Source of the DNA: Armatimonadota bacterium
Lineage (GTDB): Bacteria; Sysuimicrobiota; Sysuimicrobiia; Sysuimicrobiales; Sysuimicrobiaceae
DNA: 64,000 bases
Direction of reading: 5' to 3'
Assembly: GCA_031432545.1 (NCBI GenBank)
Contig: JAVKGX010000003.1
Location: 62,001 to 126,000, forward strand
Within the stretch, counting starts at the first letter, position 1; each line of letters opens with the position of its first letter. Position numbers and translations under genes: made by a program. The notes beneath the pieces were generated by a model. That model was not told the origin of the DNA, did not search any database, and worked only from the letters and a program-made list of their open reading frames with translations. This document shows, in pieces, positions 10,282-18,855 of the stretch.

Positions 10282-10410
10282 ACGCACACCGAAAGGCTCG
10301 GTCGCACGGAAAGGGGGCTCTGACCACGGGCCGTCCTACCGTGTCCGACACCGGACCGCCAGGTCCGGGACAGCGCCCCGCCACCCGATCGGGGCTCTTC
10401 GGGTGTGCGT
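10282..10410 (+). other. Structured leader segment between ilv promoter and T-box, unknown
   Basis: A 9-bp pairing ACGCACACC (10282-10290) with GGTGTGCGT (10402-10410) closes a domain. Inside, GGGGC (10314-10318) can pair with GCCCC (10375-10379); within that are CACGG/CCGTG (10325-10329 with 10339-10343) and a 7-bp hairpin CCGGACC-GCCA-GGTCCGG (10351-10368). It lies upstream of the T-box stem I and is not part of a standard T-box. The predicted start site falls inside the 5' arm, so the closing helix may be a few pairs shorter in the RNA. No leader peptide rich in Leu, Ile or Val is seen. Confidence 0.4.
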
Positions 10411-10427
10411 CTTTCAGCTGAACTCAA

Positions 10428-10655
10428 GCGAGGAAGGGAAGCAGTAGGCGCCAGCAGCTCTCGCAGAGAACCGGAGCCGGTGCGATCCGGTAGAGCGAAG
10501 CGCTGAACCTCGTCCCCGAGCTTGCCGGGCGAAAGGTCGAGTAGTCCGGCACGCGGCCAGCGTAAACGCCCAACGAGGTCCAAGTTCTCCTGGGGCTTGG
10601 AACTAAGGTGGTACCGCGGGAGCCAACCCGTCCTTAGGTTGGCTCCCGTTGTTTT
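10428..10655 (+). ncRNA. T-box riboswitch, leucine specifier (ilv-leu operon)
   Basis: Senses uncharged tRNA and switches antiterminator for terminator. The stem I base (GCGAGGAAGGG) is followed by AGAGA (10465-10469) and an apical GGTGC loop. The specifier region is GAAC-CTC-G, with CTC at 10509-10511 (leucine). The conserved T-box sequence AAGGTGGTACCGCG is at 10605-10618, just before an intrinsic terminator. The specifier position is assigned by aligning with the metG T-box in this window, which has ATG at the same place (GAAC-ATG-G). A leucine signal suits an operon containing leuACDB. Confidence 0.93.
10618..10655 (+). terminator. T-box-controlled intrinsic terminator
   Basis: An 11-bp perfect stem pairs 10618-10628 (GGGAGCCAACC) with 10637-10647 (GGTTGGCTCCC), has an 8-base loop and is followed by GTTGTTTT. 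The 5' arm overlaps the end of the conserved T-box sequence, so antiterminator and terminator are mutually exclusive. Confidence 0.93.
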
Positions 10656-10686
10656 CCGGAGCTTGCCAAACGAAGGGAGGGTGACG

Positions 10687-12387
10687 ATGCGGACCAGCAC
10701 GGTGGAGGCGCGCGAGGCCACCCGCACCGTTTCAGGGGCCCGGGCGGTGGTGCGGGTGCTTGAGGAAGCCGGGGCGGAGTGGATCTTCGGACATCCCGGT
10801 GGCGCGTCCCTCCCCCTGTACGACGCTCTGTACGACGCGCCCAAGCTCCGCCACGTCTTGTGTCGGCACGAGCAGGTCGCTGCGCACGCGGCCACCGGCT
10901 ACGCGCGGGCTTCCGGCCGGTTCGGGGTGTGCACCGCCACTTCAGGCCCCGGCGCTACCAACCTGGTGACGGGCCTGGCCGACGCCATGATGGATTCCGC
11001 GGCGGTGCTGGCTATCACGGGCCAGGTGGTCCGCGCCAACATCGGCACCGACGCCTTTCAGGAGGCGGACGTCACTTCCATCACCACCCCCATCACGAAG
11101 CACAACGCGTTGGTGATCGAGCCCCACGGCCTCGTGCGGACCCTGCGAGAAGCCATCTACCTGTGTCAGTCCGGTCGTCCCGGACCGGTCTTGGTGGACG
11201 TGCCCCGGGACGTCTTCCAGACCCAGATCCCCGCGGACCTGCTCGACGAACCCTTCGAGCCGCGGAGGCGTCCGGTCACGAAGGGGAACGCCACTCGGAT
11301 CGCCCAGGCTGCCGACGCCATCTCCCGAAGTCGGAGGCCGGTCCTGTACGTAGGCGGCGGTGCCCAGGACGCCAGCGTCCCACTTGGGCGGCTGGCCCGG
11401 CGCTGCCGCATCCCCGTCATGGTCACCCTCATGGGGAAAGGCGCTTTCGACGAAACCGATCCCCTGTGCCTGGGCATGCTGGGGATGCACGGGACCGCAT
11501 ACGCCAACTACGCCATCAACGCCGCGGACTTGGTGATCGCGGTGGGCGCGCGCTTCGACGACCGTGTGACGGGTCGGCTGAAGGACTTCTGCCCCCACGC
11601 GCGGTTCATCCACATCGATATCGACCCGTCCGAGATCGGCAAGAACAAACCCGCGCACGTGCCGATCGTGGGCGATGCCCGGGAGGTCTTGGAGGCCCTG
11701 GAACCCCTTGCCCGGCCCCCCGAAACCGAGGCCTGGTGGAGACAGATCGAGGAGTGGCGGACGCGTCACCCCCTCCGGTGGAAGCCCGGACCCCTGCTGA
11801 AGCCCCAGGAGGCCATCGAGGCCATCTACCGGGTGACCCGAGGGGAGGCGGTGGTGGTCACGGACGTGGGTCAGCATCAGATGTGGGCGGCCCAGTACTA
11901 CAAGTGCCGAAGGCCGCGCACCTTCATCTCCTCCGCCGGGCTGGGCGCCATGGGGTTCGGGTTTCCTGCCGCCATGGGAGCTCAGTTCGCCCGCCCCGAC
12001 ACCCTCGTGGTGGCCATCGTGGGCGACGGGGGATTTCAGATGACCCTGCAGGACCTCATCACCGCAGTGGAGTGGAAGCTGCCCTTGAAGGTCTACGTGG
12101 TCAACAACACTTCTTTGGGGATGGTGCGGCAGTGGCAGGAGCTGTTCTACCAGGAGCGCTACTGCGCGGTGCACCTGCGCAACCCAGATTTCGCCCGGGT
12201 CGCGGAGGCGTTCGGGGCGGTAGGGATCCGGGTGGAGCGGTCGGATGAGCTGGAGCCGGCCCTCCTGCGGTCCCTGGAGGTCACGGACCGGCCCGTGGTG
12301 GTGGACCTAGTCGTGGACCCGGAGGAAAACTGCTACCCCATGATCCCCTCCGGCCAGTCCGTGAAGGAAATGATCCTCGGTGACTGA
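10687..12387 (+). CDS. ilvB: Acetolactate synthase large (catalytic) subunit
   Basis: ThDP/FAD enzyme condensing two pyruvates to acetolactate (Val/Leu) or pyruvate with 2-oxobutyrate (Ile). 566 aa. The ThDP-activating Glu62 (CRHEQVAAH) and the ThDP-Mg motif starting GDGGFQMT near 441 are present, as are FAD-domain motifs (VGARFDDR). The ATG at 10687 follows GGGAGGGTGACG. The stop overlaps ilvN by 8 bases, as expected for coupled subunits. Expression should depend on the leucine T-box immediately upstream. Confidence 0.97.
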   Translation: MRTSTVEAREATRTVSGARAVVRVLEEAGAEWIFGHPGGASLPLYDALYDAPKLRHVLCRHEQVAAHAATGYARASGRFGVCTATSGPGATNLVTGLADAMMDSAAVLAITGQVVRANIGTDAFQEADVTSITTPITKHNALVIEPHGLVRTLREAIYLCQSGRPGPVLVDVPRDVFQTQIPADLLDEPFEPRRRPVTKGNATRIAQAADAISRSRRPVLYVGGGAQDASVPLGRLARRCRIPVMVTLMGKGAFDETDPLCLGMLGMHGTAYANYAINAADLVIAVGARFDDRVTGRLKDFCPHARFIHIDIDPSEIGKNKPAHVPIVGDAREVLEALEPLARPPETEAWWRQIEEWRTRHPLRWKPGPLLKPQEAIEAIYRVTRGEAVVVTDVGQHQMWAAQYYKCRRPRTFISSAGLGAMGFGFPAAMGAQFARPDTLVVAIVGDGGFQMTLQDLITAVEWKLPLKVYVVNNTSLGMVRQWQELFYQERYCAVHLRNPDFARVAEAFGAVGIRVERSDELEPALLRSLEVTDRPVVVDLVVDPEENCYPMIPSGQSVKEMILGD

Positions 12388-12901
12388 CGCGGTACCGATC
12401 CCCCAGGTGCGCTCCGAGCGCCGGGTGCTTGCCGTGCTGGTGGACAACGTGCCCGGGGTCCTGCTGCGCGTCGTTGCGTTGTTCCGGAGGCGGGGACTCA
12501 ACATCCACAGCCTGGCGGTGTCGGTCACCGAGGACCCTGCGGTGTCCCGTATCACCATGACCGTGGAGTGTCCGGCAATCCTGGCGGAGTCCGTGGTCAA
12601 GCAGGTCCGCCGAGTGATGGAGGTCCGTCGGGTGCGGGACGTCACCGATGCGCCCCGCACGGAGCGGGAGCTGGCGTTGGTAAAGGTGAACGCGCCCGCA
12701 GGCGTGCGGTCGGAGATCCTGGAGGCAGCCCAGGTGTTCCGTGCTCGCCCCATCGACCTGACGGAGAAGACCGTGACCCTGGAGGTTACCGGCAGCCCGG
12801 AGAAGATCGACGCCTTCTTGAACCTCGTGGCGCGTCACGGGGTGCGGGAGGTGGCCCGTACCGGATCCGTCGCGCTCATCCGAGGTTCGGCCACGACGTA
12901 G
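12380..12901 (+). CDS. ilvN: Acetolactate synthase small (regulatory) subunit
   Basis: 173-aa regulatory partner of IlvB. The N-terminal ACT domain (about residues 14-90; [21 protein letters not shown]) binds valine or leucine for feedback inhibition and stimulates the catalytic subunit. The C-terminal ALS_ss_C domain spans about 95-170. It overlaps ilvB by 8 bases. Length and motifs match the IlvH/IlvN type with one ACT domain. Confidence 0.96.
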   Translation: MTDAVPIPQVRSERRVLAVLVDNVPGVLLRVVALFRRRGLNIHSLAVSVTEDPAVSRITMTVECPAILAESVVKQVRRVMEVRRVRDVTDAPRTERELALVKVNAPAGVRSEILEAAQVFRARPIDLTEKTVTLEVTGSPEKIDAFLNLVARHGVREVARTGSVALIRGSATT

Positions 12902-12923
12902 ATTACGACAGCCGAGGTGCGGA

Positions 12924-13955
12924 ATGGCAAAGACGTACTACGAACGCAACGCCAGTCCGGAACTCATCCGATCCAAGCGTGTGGCGGTGCTGGGGTACGG
13001 CAGCCAGGGGCACGCCCACGCCCTAAACCTGCGGGACCAAGGTGTGTCGGTGGTGGTGGGGCTGAAACCGGGCGGATCGTGGGACCGCGCACGGGCGGAC
13101 AGATTCCGGGTGGTGGAGGTAGCCGAGGCAGTCCGGGAGGCGGACGTGGTCTCGGTGCTGCTGCCCGACATGGTACAGGCCCAGGTGTACCGGGAGGCCA
13201 TCCGGCCGAACCTGCGCCGGGGACAGGCCATGGTCTTCGCCCACGGGTTCACGGTCCTGTACGGCCAGGTGGAACCTCCCTCCGACGTGGACGTGCTCAT
13301 GGTGGCTCCCAAGTCTCCCGGACACCGCATGCGGGAGGTGTTCGTGGAAGGCCAAGGGGTGCCCGGGCTCGTGGCCGTACACCAGGACACCACCGGTCAG
13401 GCCAAGGACCTCGCGTTGGCGTACGCGTGGGGGGTGGGCTGCCTGCGGGCTGGGGTGGTGGAGACCACCTTCCGGGAGGAGACCGAAAGTGACCTGTTTG
13501 GCGAGCAGGCGGTCCTGTGCGGCGGGGTCACGGCCCTGATCCAGGCGGGCTTCGAGACCCTCGTGGAGGCCGGTTACCAGCCGGAGATCGCCTACTTCGA
13601 GTGCCTGAATGAGCTGAAGCTGATCGTGGACCTCATCTACGAGGGCGGCATCCAGCGGATGCGGTACTCCGTGTCGGACACGGCGGAATATGGAGACTAC
13701 ACCCGTGGCCCGCAGATCATCGACCAGCACGTGCGGCAGCGGATGAGGGAGATTCTCAAGGAGATCCAGGACGGGAGGTTCGCCCGGGAGTGGATCCTGG
13801 AGGGCCAGGCCAACTTCCCGTCCCTGCAGAACCTTCGGGTTCGGGCGGCGCAGCACCCCATCGAGGAGGTAGGCCGTCAACTGCGGGCCATGATGCCATG
13901 GCTGCGGCGGCAGCCCAATGGCGCGCAGGCAGTAGGAGTTGGCACAGGCAGCTAG
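12924..13955 (+). CDS. ilvC: Ketol-acid reductoisomerase
   Basis: Class I (short) KARI, 343 aa. Isomerises and reduces acetolactate or acetohydroxybutyrate to the dihydroxy acid. Rossmann motif [13 protein letters not shown] lies near residue 26. The cofactor loop GLKPGGSW has the short form also found in Bacillus. Knotted C-terminal domain with metal-binding acidic residues ([35 protein letters not shown]). It follows ilvN after 22 bases. leuA begins 5 bases after the stop. Confidence 0.97.
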   Translation: MAKTYYERNASPELIRSKRVAVLGYGSQGHAHALNLRDQGVSVVVGLKPGGSWDRARADRFRVVEVAEAVREADVVSVLLPDMVQAQVYREAIRPNLRRGQAMVFAHGFTVLYGQVEPPSDVDVLMVAPKSPGHRMREVFVEGQGVPGLVAVHQDTTGQAKDLALAYAWGVGCLRAGVVETTFREETESDLFGEQAVLCGGVTALIQAGFETLVEAGYQPEIAYFECLNELKLIVDLIYEGGIQRMRYSVSDTAEYGDYTRGPQIIDQHVRQRMREILKEIQDGRFAREWILEGQANFPSLQNLRVRAAQHPIEEVGRQLRAMMPWLRRQPNGAQAVGVGTGS

Positions 13956-13960
13956 CGTTG

Positions 13961-15511
13961 ATGGATCGCGTCTACATCTTTGACACGACCCTGCGAGACG
14001 GGGAGCAGTCACCCGGATTCTCCATGACCGTCCAGGAGAAGCTGGAGATGGCGCGGGCCCTCGCTCGCCTGGGCGTGGACGTGATCGAGGCAGGGTTCCC
14101 CATCGCGTCCTCGGGCGACCTGGAGGCGGTCCGGCTCATCGCCCGCGAGGTGCGGGGCCCGGTGATCTGCGGCCTGGCCCGGGCTCAGCGGCAGGACATC
14201 GAGGTGTGCTGGGAAGGCGTACAGGAGGCGGAGCGACCCCGGATCCACACCTTCATCGCCACCTCCCCCATCCACATGGAACGGAAGCTCCGGATGAGGC
14301 CGGAGGAGGTGCTGGACGCCGCGCGGCAGGCCGTCCGGCTGGCGCGCTCCCTGTGTCCGGAGGTGGAGTTCAGCTGTGAGGATGCCACCCGTTCCGACGT
14401 GGGGTTTTTGTGCCGGGTGGTGGAGGCGGCCATCCGTGAGGGAGCTGCGGTCATCAACCTCCCCGACACGGTCGGGTATGCGGTCCCCCACGAGTACGCG
14501 AACCTCATTCACACTGTGCGGGAACGGGTCCCGGACTCCGACCGGGTGGTGTGGAGCGTGCACTGTCACGACGACCTCGGAATAGCGGTGGCCAACTCGC
14601 TCGCGGGGGTGCAGGCGGGGGCGCGCCAGGTGGAAGGCACCATCAACGGCATCGGGGAGCGCGCGGGCAACGCGGCCCTAGAGGAGGTGATCATGGCGCT
14701 GGCCACCCGCCGCGATGCCTTCGGGCTGCGGGTGGACGTGGACACCACCCGCATCTACCCCACCAGCCGGCTGCTGTCCGCCCTGACCGGGGTGGACGTG
14801 CAGCCCAACAAGGCCGTCGTCGGGGCCAACGCCTTCGCCCACGAGGCGGGCATCCACCAGCACGGCGTTCTCAGCGACCCGAGGACCTACGAGATCATAA
14901 CCCCCGCCTCCGTTGGAGTGCCGACCAACCGGCTGGTCCTCGGCAAGCACTCGGGCCGCCACGGCCTGGTGCACGCACTCCGGGAGATGGGCTTTCAGCT
15001 CACCGAAGGAGAGGTGGAGCGGGTGTACACCCGCTTCAAGGCCCTGTGCGACCGCAAGAAGCGGGTGGAGGTGGGCGACCTGGTGGCCCTGGTGCAGGAG
15101 TGGTTCGCCGCCGCGCCCGAGACGTACCGGCTGGTGTCCTTCCGGGTCACCACGGCCAGCGACGAACCGCCGCACGCCGCGGTGCGTCTGGAGCGGTCCG
15201 GCCAGCTGCACGTGGCCGAGAGCAGCGGGGACGGACCCGTGGATGCCCTGTTCGCGGCCATCAACGCGGCCACCGGGCGGCAGGTGCGGCTGGTGGACTA
15301 CAGCCTGCGATCTGCCACCGGCGGCAGCGACGCCCTGGGCGAAGCGGTGTGTCGGCTGGTGGAGGGGGACCGGGTGGCCACGGGCCGCGGCAGCAGCACC
15401 GACGTCCTGGAGGCCAGCGCCCTGGCATACGTGGCAGCGCTGAACAAGCTGGTGGAGACCCGCCCTGCGGAGAAGGTCCCCGCGGGGCCGCAGGCAGCTT
15501 CCGGCCCCTGA
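13961..15511 (+). CDS. leuA: 2-isopropylmalate synthase
   Basis: First committed enzyme of leucine synthesis (acetyl-CoA plus 2-oxoisovalerate). 516 aa. TIM-barrel catalytic domain with [16 protein letters not shown] near the N-terminus, metal site [16 protein letters not shown], and the swivel/regulatory parts; the LeuA dimerisation domain (about 370-505) gives leucine feedback. ATG at 13961 is chosen because [14 protein letters not shown] is family-typical; an earlier open frame overlaps ilvC. Its [13 protein letters not shown] signature is that of IPM synthase rather than citramalate synthase. Confidence 0.95.
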   Translation: MDRVYIFDTTLRDGEQSPGFSMTVQEKLEMARALARLGVDVIEAGFPIASSGDLEAVRLIAREVRGPVICGLARAQRQDIEVCWEGVQEAERPRIHTFIATSPIHMERKLRMRPEEVLDAARQAVRLARSLCPEVEFSCEDATRSDVGFLCRVVEAAIREGAAVINLPDTVGYAVPHEYANLIHTVRERVPDSDRVVWSVHCHDDLGIAVANSLAGVQAGARQVEGTINGIGERAGNAALEEVIMALATRRDAFGLRVDVDTTRIYPTSRLLSALTGVDVQPNKAVVGANAFAHEAGIHQHGVLSDPRTYEIITPASVGVPTNRLVLGKHSGRHGLVHALREMGFQLTEGEVERVYTRFKALCDRKKRVEVGDLVALVQEWFAAAPETYRLVSFRVTTASDEPPHAAVRLERSGQLHVAESSGDGPVDALFAAINAATGRQVRLVDYSLRSATGGSDALGEAVCRLVEGDRVATGRGSSTDVLEASALAYVAALNKLVETRPAEKVPAGPQAASGP

Positions 15512-15521
15512 GGGAGAACCC

Positions 15522-16802
15522 ATGGGAATGACCATCACGGAAAAGATCCTGGCGTACCACGCCAACCTGCCCAAGGTGGAGCCCGGCGATTTGGTGGAGT
15601 GCCGGGTGGACATGCTGTTCGCCAACGACATCACCGCACCGCTGGCGATCCAGCAGTTCCAGCGGATCGGCGTGGACCGGGTATTCGACCCGGACCGCGT
15701 GGCCTTCGTCCTGGATCACTACTCGCCTGCGAAGGACATCGCATCCGCAGAGCAGTGCCGCATCACCCGGGAGTTCGTCCGCAAGCACGGGCTGGCGCAC
15801 TTCTACGACGTGGGACGGGCGGGCATCGCGCACGTGCTGCTGGCGGAGGAGGGATTCGTGGCGCCCGGGGAGGTGTTCGTGGGGGCGGACTCCCACACCT
15901 GCAACCACGGGGCGCTGGGGGCTTTCGCCACCGGGGTGGGTAGCTCGGACCTGGCCGCCGCCATGGCCACGGGACGCTTGTGGTTCCGGGTCCCGCCCAC
16001 CCTGCACTTCGTGTTCCGCGGGACCCTGCCGCGCTGGGTAACGGGCAAGGACCTGGTGCTCCGGATCATCGGGGACATCGGGGTGGACGGGGCGCGGTAC
16101 GCGGCCATGGAGTTCGCGGGACCGGTGCTCCAGCAGCTTTCCATGGACGAGCGGTTCTCCATCACCAACATGGCGGTGGAGGCGGGCGCGAAGAACGGCA
16201 TCATGGAACCCGACGAGGCGGTGTTGGACTGGGTTCGGCCACGGGCCCGGCGTCCGTTCCAGCCGGTGTACGGGGATCCGGACGCATCCTACGCTGCGGT
16301 GTACGAGTACGACGTGACGGACATGCAGCCCGTGGTGAGCGCGCCGCCGTCGCCGGCCAACGTGCTCCCGGTCGCGGAGGTGTCGGGCGTGCGGGTGGAC
16401 CAGTGCTTCATCGGCACGTGCACCAACGGGCGCATCGAGGACCTCCGTCAGGCAGCGCAGGTGCTGGCAGGCCGGCGGATCCATCCGAACGTGCGCCTGC
16501 TGGTGATCCCGGCCAGCCCCCACGTCTATCGCCAGGCCCTGGAGGAAGGGCTCATCCAGGTGTTCCTGGACGCGGGAGGTGCGGTGTCCACGCCCACCTG
16601 CGGGCCGTGCATCGGCGGGCACATGGGGGTGCTGGCCGAAGGGGAGGTGTGCGTGTCCACCAGCAGCCGGAACTTCATCGGCCGCATGGGACACCGGGGC
16701 AGCAAGACGTACCTGTCCAACGCCGCGGTGGCGGCCGCAGCCGCGGTGGCAGGCAAGCTCGTGCACCCCGACGAGGTCGTGCGGGAACCGACGCGGGTGT
16801 GA
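15522..16802 (+). CDS. leuC: 3-isopropylmalate dehydratase large subunit
   Basis: Aconitase-family [4Fe-4S] enzyme isomerising 2- to 3-isopropylmalate. 426 aa corresponds to the archaeal/Gram-positive-type LeuC (about 420 aa) rather than the longer proteobacterial form. Cluster cysteines appear in FIGTCTNGR and in the TPTCGPCIGGHMG motif; the ADSHTCNHGALGAFATGVG signature is intact. A GGGAGAACCC ribosome site precedes the ATG. leuD starts 2 bases after its stop. Confidence 0.95.
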   Translation: MGMTITEKILAYHANLPKVEPGDLVECRVDMLFANDITAPLAIQQFQRIGVDRVFDPDRVAFVLDHYSPAKDIASAEQCRITREFVRKHGLAHFYDVGRAGIAHVLLAEEGFVAPGEVFVGADSHTCNHGALGAFATGVGSSDLAAAMATGRLWFRVPPTLHFVFRGTLPRWVTGKDLVLRIIGDIGVDGARYAAMEFAGPVLQQLSMDERFSITNMAVEAGAKNGIMEPDEAVLDWVRPRARRPFQPVYGDPDASYAAVYEYDVTDMQPVVSAPPSPANVLPVAEVSGVRVDQCFIGTCTNGRIEDLRQAAQVLAGRRIHPNVRLLVIPASPHVYRQALEEGLIQVFLDAGGAVSTPTCGPCIGGHMGVLAEGEVCVSTSSRNFIGRMGHRGSKTYLSNAAVAAAAAVAGKLVHPDEVVREPTRV

Positions 16803-16804
16803 GG

Positions 16805-17317
16805 ATGTCGGCCATCGCGATCCGGGGTAGGGCGCACAAAGTCGGCGACCACGTCGACACCGACCTCATCATCGCGGGGCGGTACCTGGTCACCACGGAA
16901 CCTGCCGAACTCGCTGAGCACCTCTTCGAGGACCTGGATCCCGGGTTGCGCCAGCGCATCCGGCCCGGGGACGTCGTGGTGGCCGGCGAGAACTTTGGGC
17001 AGGGCAGCTCCCGGGAGCACGCTCCCCTGGCCCTGGTGGGTGCCGGCGTGGCTGCGGTGGTGGCGGCTTCCTACGCGCGCATCTTCTACCGAAACGCCTT
17101 CAACAACGGCCTGCTCCTGCTGGAGTGCCCGGAGGCCAGCCGCGCGGTGCAGGACGGCGACGAGCTGGAGATCGACCCGCACACGGGGGAGATCCGGAAC
17201 CTCACCCGGGGTGAAGTCTACCGGGCCAGGCCCATCCCGCCCTTCATGCAGGAGCTCACGCGACTCGGCGGGATCATCCCCTACGTGCGGCGCAGGCTCG
17301 GACTGGAGGCGTGCTGA
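16805..17317 (+). CDS. leuD: 3-isopropylmalate dehydratase small subunit
   Basis: Swivel subunit completing the isopropylmalate isomerase with LeuC. 170 aa. Motifs: VDTDLIIAGRYL, then GENFGQGSSREHAP near residue 60, the loop that sets substrate specificity, and YARIFYRNAFNNGL. The stop codon TGA (17315-17317) overlaps an ATG that would start the degraded citramalate-synthase relic, showing that an intact downstream gene was once translationally coupled. Confidence 0.95.
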   Translation: MSAIAIRGRAHKVGDHVDTDLIIAGRYLVTTEPAELAEHLFEDLDPGLRQRIRPGDVVVAGENFGQGSSREHAPLALVGAGVAAVVAASYARIFYRNAFNNGLLLLECPEASRAVQDGDELEIDPHTGEIRNLTRGEVYRARPIPPFMQELTRLGGIIPYVRRRLGLEAC

Positions 17318-17451
17318 TGCGGGTGGAGGTGTACGACACGACCTCCAAGACCGGACGCATGGCGCGGACGTGGAGTTTTCCGTGAAGGAGACGCTGCGCT
17401 GTGCCCTGGCCTGGACGAGGTCGTGTGGACTTCGTGGAGGGCGGCAGTTAG
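17317..17451 (+). pseudogene. Degraded relic of a citramalate synthase (CimA/LeuA-family) start
   Basis: The ATG overlapping the leuD stop begins MRVEVYDTT, the start expected of citramalate synthases, then loses the LRDG motif and hits a stop after 21 codons. In another frame from 17367 one reads DVEFSVKETLRCALA, matching the following family segment (VxFSVEDKLRIA). In the third frame from 17422 one reads RVDFVEGGS and then a stop at 17449, matching the conserved (G)VDFVEGG. Three consecutive family motifs in three frames, in correct order, indicate a decayed gene truncated after about 45 codons. It lies within the ilv-leu operon, where cimA would make sense for isoleucine synthesis. Confidence 0.75.
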
Positions 17452-17549
17452 CTCACGCGTGGTGGTGGACGGCCCCGTGGCGGTCGTACGGGCTGCATGC
17501 ACGGGTAGCGGTGGCGATTGCGGGTGGGCATCAGGACGGAGGAGATACC

Positions 17550-17666
17550 ATGGAGGAGGTCTGGAAGGAGGAACTGGAGGCCGTGCTGGGCTGGCTGTGT
17601 GAGGCAGAGGCGTCGGAGCAGGACGAGGACAGCTGGACCATCGCCTGCATCCAGCAGATGTACTGA
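17550..17666 (+). CDS. Putative 38-aa acidic small protein
   Basis: ATG preceded by GGACGGAGGAG, one of the better ribosome sites in the operon, then 38 codons ending TGA three bases before leuB. The product is acidic and Trp-containing (MEEVWKEELEAVLGWLCEAE...SWTIACIQQMY) with two cysteines. I do not recognise it. It could be a regulatory or stabilising small protein, or a short ORF whose translation couples to leuB after the decayed cimA region. Bases 17452-17549 show no recognisable feature. Confidence 0.45.
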   Translation: MEEVWKEELEAVLGWLCEAEASEQDEDSWTIACIQQMY

Positions 17667-17669
17667 CCC

Positions 17670-18725
17670 GTGGACGCGCGCATCCTCCTCCTGCCCGGGG
17701 ACGGGATCGGCCCGGAGGTGGTGGGGCAAGCGGTCCGTGTGCTCGACGCCGTCGGACAGCGCTACCGGCACTGCTTCACCCACCGTACGGAACTCATCGG
17801 CGGCGAGGCCATCGACCGGTACGGCGACCCCCTTCCGGGCCCGACCCGCGACGCGCTGCGGGACTGCGACGCGATCCTCCTGGGTGCGGTGGGAGGCCCT
17901 CGTTGGGATCAAGTCCCGGTGCGGCCGGAGTCCGGGTTGCTCGCGTTGCGCTATGAACTCGGGGTGTACGCGAATCTCAGGCCCGCCACCTTGCTGGACG
18001 GCCTGGAGACCGCCTCACCCTTGCGCCCTGAGGTGGTTCGGGGTACGGACTTCCTCATCGTCCGCGAGCTCACGGGCGGACTTTACTTTGGCCAACCCAA
18101 GACCCGCGACATTCACCGAGCGGTGGACACCATGGCGTACACCGCTGCAGAGGTGGAGCGGGTAGCCCGGGTCGCCTTCGGTGCGGCGCAGGCACGCCGA
18201 AGGCGGGTGCACTCCGTGGACAAGGCGAACGTGCTCGAGACCTCGCGGCTTTGGCGCGAGGTGGTGACCCGCGTGAGCCAGGAGTTCCCGGACGTGACGT
18301 TGGAAAACCTGCTGGTCGACACCTGCGCCATGCAGCTGGTGCGCCGGCCCACCGCGTTCGACGTGATCCTCGCCGAGAACACCTTCGGGGACATCCTGAG
18401 CGACGTAGCCGCGGCCGTGGTGGGTTCCATCGGAATCCTCCCCTCGGCCAGCCTCGGGGACCGACCGCCGTTTCTGTACGAGCCGGTTCACGGATCGGCC
18501 CCCGACATCGCGGGACGTGGGGTCGCCAACCCGCTGGGCGCCATCCTGAGCGCCGCGCTGATGCTTCGGTACTCGTTCGGCCTTGAAGCAGAGGCGCGCG
18601 CGGTGGACGAGGCGGTGCGTGCAGTGGTGCGGGAAGGGATTGCCACTCCCGATCTAGGCGGCGGAGCCCGGACCGACGAGGTGGGGGTTGCGGTAGCGAA
18701 CCGCGTGCTCCACCTGGCGGGCTAG
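17670..18725 (+). CDS. leuB: 3-isopropylmalate dehydrogenase
   Basis: Oxidises and decarboxylates 3-isopropylmalate to 2-oxoisocaproate with NAD+. 351 aa, typical. [11 protein letters not shown] near the N-terminus, substrate region [22 protein letters not shown], and the metal/NAD site [22 protein letters not shown] are intact; the C-terminal [12 protein letters not shown] motif selects NAD+. The GTG at 17670 follows the 38-aa ORF by three bases. The downstream gap to ilvD is 130 bases. Confidence 0.96.
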   Translation: MDARILLLPGDGIGPEVVGQAVRVLDAVGQRYRHCFTHRTELIGGEAIDRYGDPLPGPTRDALRDCDAILLGAVGGPRWDQVPVRPESGLLALRYELGVYANLRPATLLDGLETASPLRPEVVRGTDFLIVRELTGGLYFGQPKTRDIHRAVDTMAYTAAEVERVARVAFGAAQARRRRVHSVDKANVLETSRLWREVVTRVSQEFPDVTLENLLVDTCAMQLVRRPTAFDVILAENTFGDILSDVAAAVVGSIGILPSASLGDRPPFLYEPVHGSAPDIAGRGVANPLGAILSAALMLRYSFGLEAEARAVDEAVRAVVREGIATPDLGGGARTDEVGVAVANRVLHLAG

Positions 18726-18737
18726 ACACCGCGGCGT

Positions 18738-18828
18738 AACCCTTTACGGCCAAGGTACGGCCAGCGGTGCTGGCATTCCCTTTTCACGCAGCCCGTACGG
18801 TGCTGCCGGCGGATGCGCCGAAAGGGTT
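18738..18828 (+). repeat. Inverted repeat before ilvD
   Basis: AACCCTTTACGG (18738-18749) is nearly complementary to CCGAAAGGGTT (18818-18828), with one base missing; the intervening 70 bases include CCGTACGG and further GC-rich complementarity. It could form a leader structure or leave the ilvD ribosome site exposed. No U-run follows, so it is not a standard terminator. Confidence 0.35.
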
Positions 18829-18855
18829 GACAGGAGCAGGCAAGGAGGTGGCGCC

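Noticed and set aside
10250-10447. Leader peptide controlling the ilv operon by ribosome attenuation
   Set aside because: The open frame here has no run of Leu, Val or Ile codons and no convincing ribosome site; a T-box with a terminator lies downstream instead.
18827-18832. TTGACA just before ilvD as a promoter
   Set aside because: The region where its -10 should lie is the ribosome site and start codon of ilvD and contains no TANNNT element.
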